Source: Photobacterium sp. CCB-ST2H9
GTDB lineage: Bacteria; Pseudomonadota; Gammaproteobacteria; Enterobacterales; Vibrionaceae
DNA: 64,000 nucleotides
Assembly (NCBI RefSeq): GCF_023151555.2
Contig: NZ_CP100426.1
Span: 1,441,214-1,505,213 of the forward strand
Direction: 5' to 3'
Program-made: the position numbers and the translations under genes
In this document: positions 62,007 to 64,000 of the stretch, in pieces
Numbering within the stretch: the stretch's first letter is position 1
How the letters are laid out: the number at the start of each line of letters is the position of its first letter
The notes under the pieces: model-generated
Told to the model about the DNA's origin: nothing
The model's database searches: none
The model's input: the letters and a program-made list of their open reading frames with translations, nothing else

Positions 62007-62516
62007 ATGGTATCGATTCACACAAAACGCCTGACCATCTGTCCGCTCACGGAATCAGATACAGATTTTATTTTTGAGCTGTATAACACCACTGGCTTTA
62101 AACGTTTTGTCGGAGATAAACAGCTGCATTCGACACAGGATGCACGCCACTATCTGACAAAAAATCTGATGTCGATGTACGAAACGCCCGGGATGGGGCT
62201 GTTTCGGATTGCGTTGCAAGGCGATGATATACCGATTGGTATCTGCGGCCTCATCAAGCGAGACAGTCTGGATGATATCGATTTGGGTTACGGCTATTTA
62301 CCTGCTTTTGAAGGGCAAGGATACGCCTTCGAAGCGGCAGAGGCTATGATGACCCTTGCTCGTGAGGAAATGGCTTTACGGCGGTTGGTGGCAATCACGG
62401 ATTCAGCGAATGCCCGTTGCATCAGCCTGCTGACCCGGCTGGGATTCAGTTTTGAGAAAAATCAGGAATCCTTGCCCAATGGCGGGTATCTGGCTTTATA
62501 CGGCATTGCACTGTGA
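62007..62516 (+). CDS. GNAT-family N-acetyltransferase, RimJ/RimL type
   Basis: A 169-residue acetyltransferase. It starts MVSIHTKRLTICPLTESDTDFIFELYN, as in the RimJ/RimL subgroup, and has the CoA loop FEGQGYAFEAAEAMMTLA after DIDLGYGYLPA. C-terminal NARCISLLTRLGFSFEK is characteristic. The ATG at 62007 follows the previous stop by one base. These proteins acetylate ribosomal proteins, antibiotics or small amines; the target is unknown. Confidence 0.88.
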   Translation: MVSIHTKRLTICPLTESDTDFIFELYNTTGFKRFVGDKQLHSTQDARHYLTKNLMSMYETPGMGLFRIALQGDDIPIGICGLIKRDSLDDIDLGYGYLPAFEGQGYAFEAAEAMMTLAREEMALRRLVAITDSANARCISLLTRLGFSFEKNQESLPNGGYLALYGIAL

Positions 62517-62531
62517 GAGAAGGAGGAGGCG

Positions 62532-63122
62532 GTGTCTGAACAGATGACAGAGAAAGAAAAGATGATGGCCGGGCTGGAATACAATGCCCGGGACGAAGCA
62601 TTGGTCAATGATCGCAAGCAAGCCAAAATCATGTGTCACCGCTTTAATCTGGCTGACCCGAGCGATATGGCGGCCCGGATGGCGATTCTGGCTGAGCGGG
62701 TTCAGTTTCGTGGTGATGCCCATATGGAGCCGTCTTTCTATTGTGATTACGGCTATAACATTGAGCTCGGGCCGAATTTCTACTCAAACCACAATCTGAC
62801 GATTCTGGATGTGTGCAAGGTGACGATTGGAGAGAACGCATTCATCGGGCCGAATGTCATGATCTCTGCGGCGACGCATCCGATTGATCCGATGGAGCGA
62901 CTGAAAACCGAAGACGGTGCACCGGTGTGGATTGGTGATAATGTCTGGCTGGGCGGGAACGTCTCCGTTCTGCCGGGGATTCGTATCGGCCATAACTGTG
63001 TGATTGGCGCGGGGAGTGTCGTGACCAAAGACATTCCGGATAACTGTGTTGCGGCCGGTAATCCCTGCCGGGTGATCCGAACGATCACGCCTTCCGCGAA
63101 GGCTGAAGCACTGGCTGACTGA
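62532..63122 (+). CDS. maa: Maltose O-acetyltransferase-like hexapeptide-repeat enzyme
   Basis: A 196-residue acetyltransferase. It begins TEKEKMMAGLEYNARDEALVNDR, which is typical of Maa and LacA. A left-handed beta-helix of hexapeptide repeats follows (IGPNVMISAATHPIDPMER with the catalytic His, then VWIGDNVWLGGNVSVLPGIRIGHNCVIGAGSVVTKDIP). It transfers acetyl from acetyl-CoA to a sugar. A GTG start is used after the strong site AAGGAGGAGGCG. It is probably the last gene of a three-gene operon with the two GNATs. Confidence 0.9.
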   Translation: MSEQMTEKEKMMAGLEYNARDEALVNDRKQAKIMCHRFNLADPSDMAARMAILAERVQFRGDAHMEPSFYCDYGYNIELGPNFYSNHNLTILDVCKVTIGENAFIGPNVMISAATHPIDPMERLKTEDGAPVWIGDNVWLGGNVSVLPGIRIGHNCVIGAGSVVTKDIPDNCVAAGNPCRVIRTITPSAKAEALAD

Positions 63123-63129
63123 CCGGAAA

Positions 63130-63158
63130 AGAAGCCGCTGAAACAGCGGCTTTTCTTA
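63130..63158. terminator. Hairpin terminator between maa and the GMC gene
   Basis: AGAAGCCGCTG and CAGCGGCTTTTCT form a stem with an AAA loop. The T-rich right side supports termination of the plus-strand operon. Confidence 0.75.
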
Positions 63159-63165
63159 TTGTTTC

Positions 63166-64000
63166 TCAGGCGTTTTCCAGCACGGTTTCGGTGCGGACTG
63201 TGGTTGCGATATGGTTCAAAATCATGTCTGCGGCTTTCTCGGCAATCGCAATCGTCGGTGCGTTGGTATTCCCGCTGATCAGCGTTGGCATGATGGAGGC
63301 ATCCACCACACGCAGTTTTTCAATGCCGTGGACCCGGAGCTGGTCATCGACGACGGCCATTGGGTCGTGCCCCATTTTGCAAGTCCCGACCGGGTGGTAC
63401 ACGAGGCCAATATGCTGTCTGATTTTCTCAAAAATGGCTTCGTCGGATTCTGCCTCAATCCCTGGCGCCAGCTCATCTGCCCGGTACGTATCAAAAGCAG
63501 GCGCAGCCAGAATTTTACGGAGCTGACGGATCCCATTGACGAGCACCTGCTTATCTTCTTGATGGGCAAAGAAATTGAAGTCGATTTCCGGTTCAGCCAT
63601 CGGGTCGGCAGATGCCAGCATCACTGTCCCTGTGCTTTTGGGGCGCAAAACACAGACATGGCAGGAATAACCATGCTGAGACATGAGTGACAGATTGCGG
63701 CCGCAGTCATCAAACAGCAGCGGCAACATGTGCAGCTGAATATCCGGGCGATCCAGTTCATCACGGGATTTGATAAAACCACCGGCTTCAGAAATCGGGC
63801 TCGCCAGCTTTCCTTCTTTTTTCAGCATATATTTCAGAGTATCAGGCACCATGCGTAACACACCGCCGACAGAGGCGGTGATGCCGTCTTTTTTCCTGCT
63901 TTTCACCAGCACACAGGCGTCGACGTGTTCCTGCAAGTTGTGACCCACACCCGGCAAATGAAGTTTGCAGTCGATGCCGTGCTCAGCCAGATGTGCCTGA
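63166..64000 (-). CDS. GMC-family oxidoreductase (choline dehydrogenase-like), N-terminus outside window
   Basis: About 278 C-terminal residues are visible, and the frame runs off the right edge. LPGVGHNLQEHVDACV is the family signature 2 region. YHPVGTCKMGHDPMAVVDDQLRVHGIEKLRVVDASIMP carries the active-site His, and SGNTNAPTIAIAEKAADMIL carries the second conserved residue (Asn here). The FAD-binding N-terminus lies beyond the window. These flavoenzymes oxidise alcohols such as choline. The substrate is unknown. Confidence 0.92.
   Translation of the reverse strand, partial: QAHLAEHGIDCKLHLPGVGHNLQEHVDACVLVKSRKKDGITASVGGVLRMVPDTLKYMLKKEGKLASPISEAGGFIKSRDELDRPDIQLHMLPLLFDDCGRNLSLMSQHGYSCHVCVLRPKSTGTVMLASADPMAEPEIDFNFFAHQEDKQVLVNGIRQLRKILAAPAFDTYRADELAPGIEAESDEAIFEKIRQHIGLVYHPVGTCKMGHDPMAVVDDQLRVHGIEKLRVVDASIMPTLISGNTNAPTIAIAEKAADMILNHIATTVRTETVLENA

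Noticed and set aside
1..64000. CRISPR arrays, rRNA and tRNA genes, prophage or integron structures
   Set aside because: No regularly spaced repeats, no recognisable tRNA or rRNA sequence, and no integrase or phage structural genes were seen when reading through the window.

Overview
The window reads as a chromosomal segment of a marine gamma-proteobacterium of the family Vibrionaceae, most likely Photobacterium or a close relative. The genus is an inference from gene content: lutABC, a chromosomal qnr, rimK followed by a desuccinylase-like gene, a gtsABC-type sugar importer, and many small Vibrionaceae-style periplasmic and membrane proteins. No rRNA, tRNA, CRISPR array, replication origin or intact insertion sequence was seen. 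Two genes are cut by the window edges: a LysR regulator on the left and a GMC oxidoreductase on the right.

Layout. 0-8 kb: a LysR regulator divergent from a medium-chain oxidoreductase, then an orphan OmpR-type regulator resembling GltR and a four-gene sugar ABC importer. 8.5-13 kb: a minus-strand cluster with an MFS exporter, an unknown secreted protein, an AfsA-family (gamma-butyrolactone-type) hotdog synthase, a HAD phosphatase and a DUF2165 membrane protein, divergent from a MerR regulator and followed by a pentapeptide-repeat gene. 14-23 kb: carbonic anhydrase, two small paralogues, a GlcG-like protein divergent from a two-component system, a dkgB/yafC-like pair, an MFS exporter and a TDT transporter. 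23-27 kb: lutABC and a yegP-like gene. 27-32 kb: a DUF606 transporter pair with a MarR regulator, a dienelactone hydrolase gene broken by an in-frame amber codon, ybjQ-like, and an Ada/AlkA plus Ogt alkylation-repair operon. 32-36 kb: two tandem large membrane proteins with IgaA-like topology. 36-41 kb: emrAB with a LysR regulator and a DUF3187 protein. 41-46.4 kb: rimK, a desuccinylase-like gene, a CorA/ZntB transporter, a small MscS channel, MgtE and DUF2391. 46.5-51.5 kb: small genes including Nudix, ASCH, ABM, qnr, a lipoprotein and a GNAT. 59-64 kb: a YgiC-like ATP-grasp enzyme, a ParD-like/map overlapping pair, two GNATs, maa and a GMC oxidoreductase.

The most striking region is 51.7-58.7 kb, which is much more AT-rich than its neighbours and is bordered on the left by a decayed IS5-family transposase. 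It encodes a 50-residue double-glycine leader peptide, a radical SAM/SPASM maturase of the cyclophane-forming type, an HlyD-type adaptor and a C39-peptidase ABC exporter. This is a complete small RiPP locus with an unusual His/Arg/Asp-rich core. The second candidate for new biology is the AfsA-type cluster at 8.6-12.4 kb, which would be a butenolide/butyrolactone-like signal pathway in a Gram-negative host.
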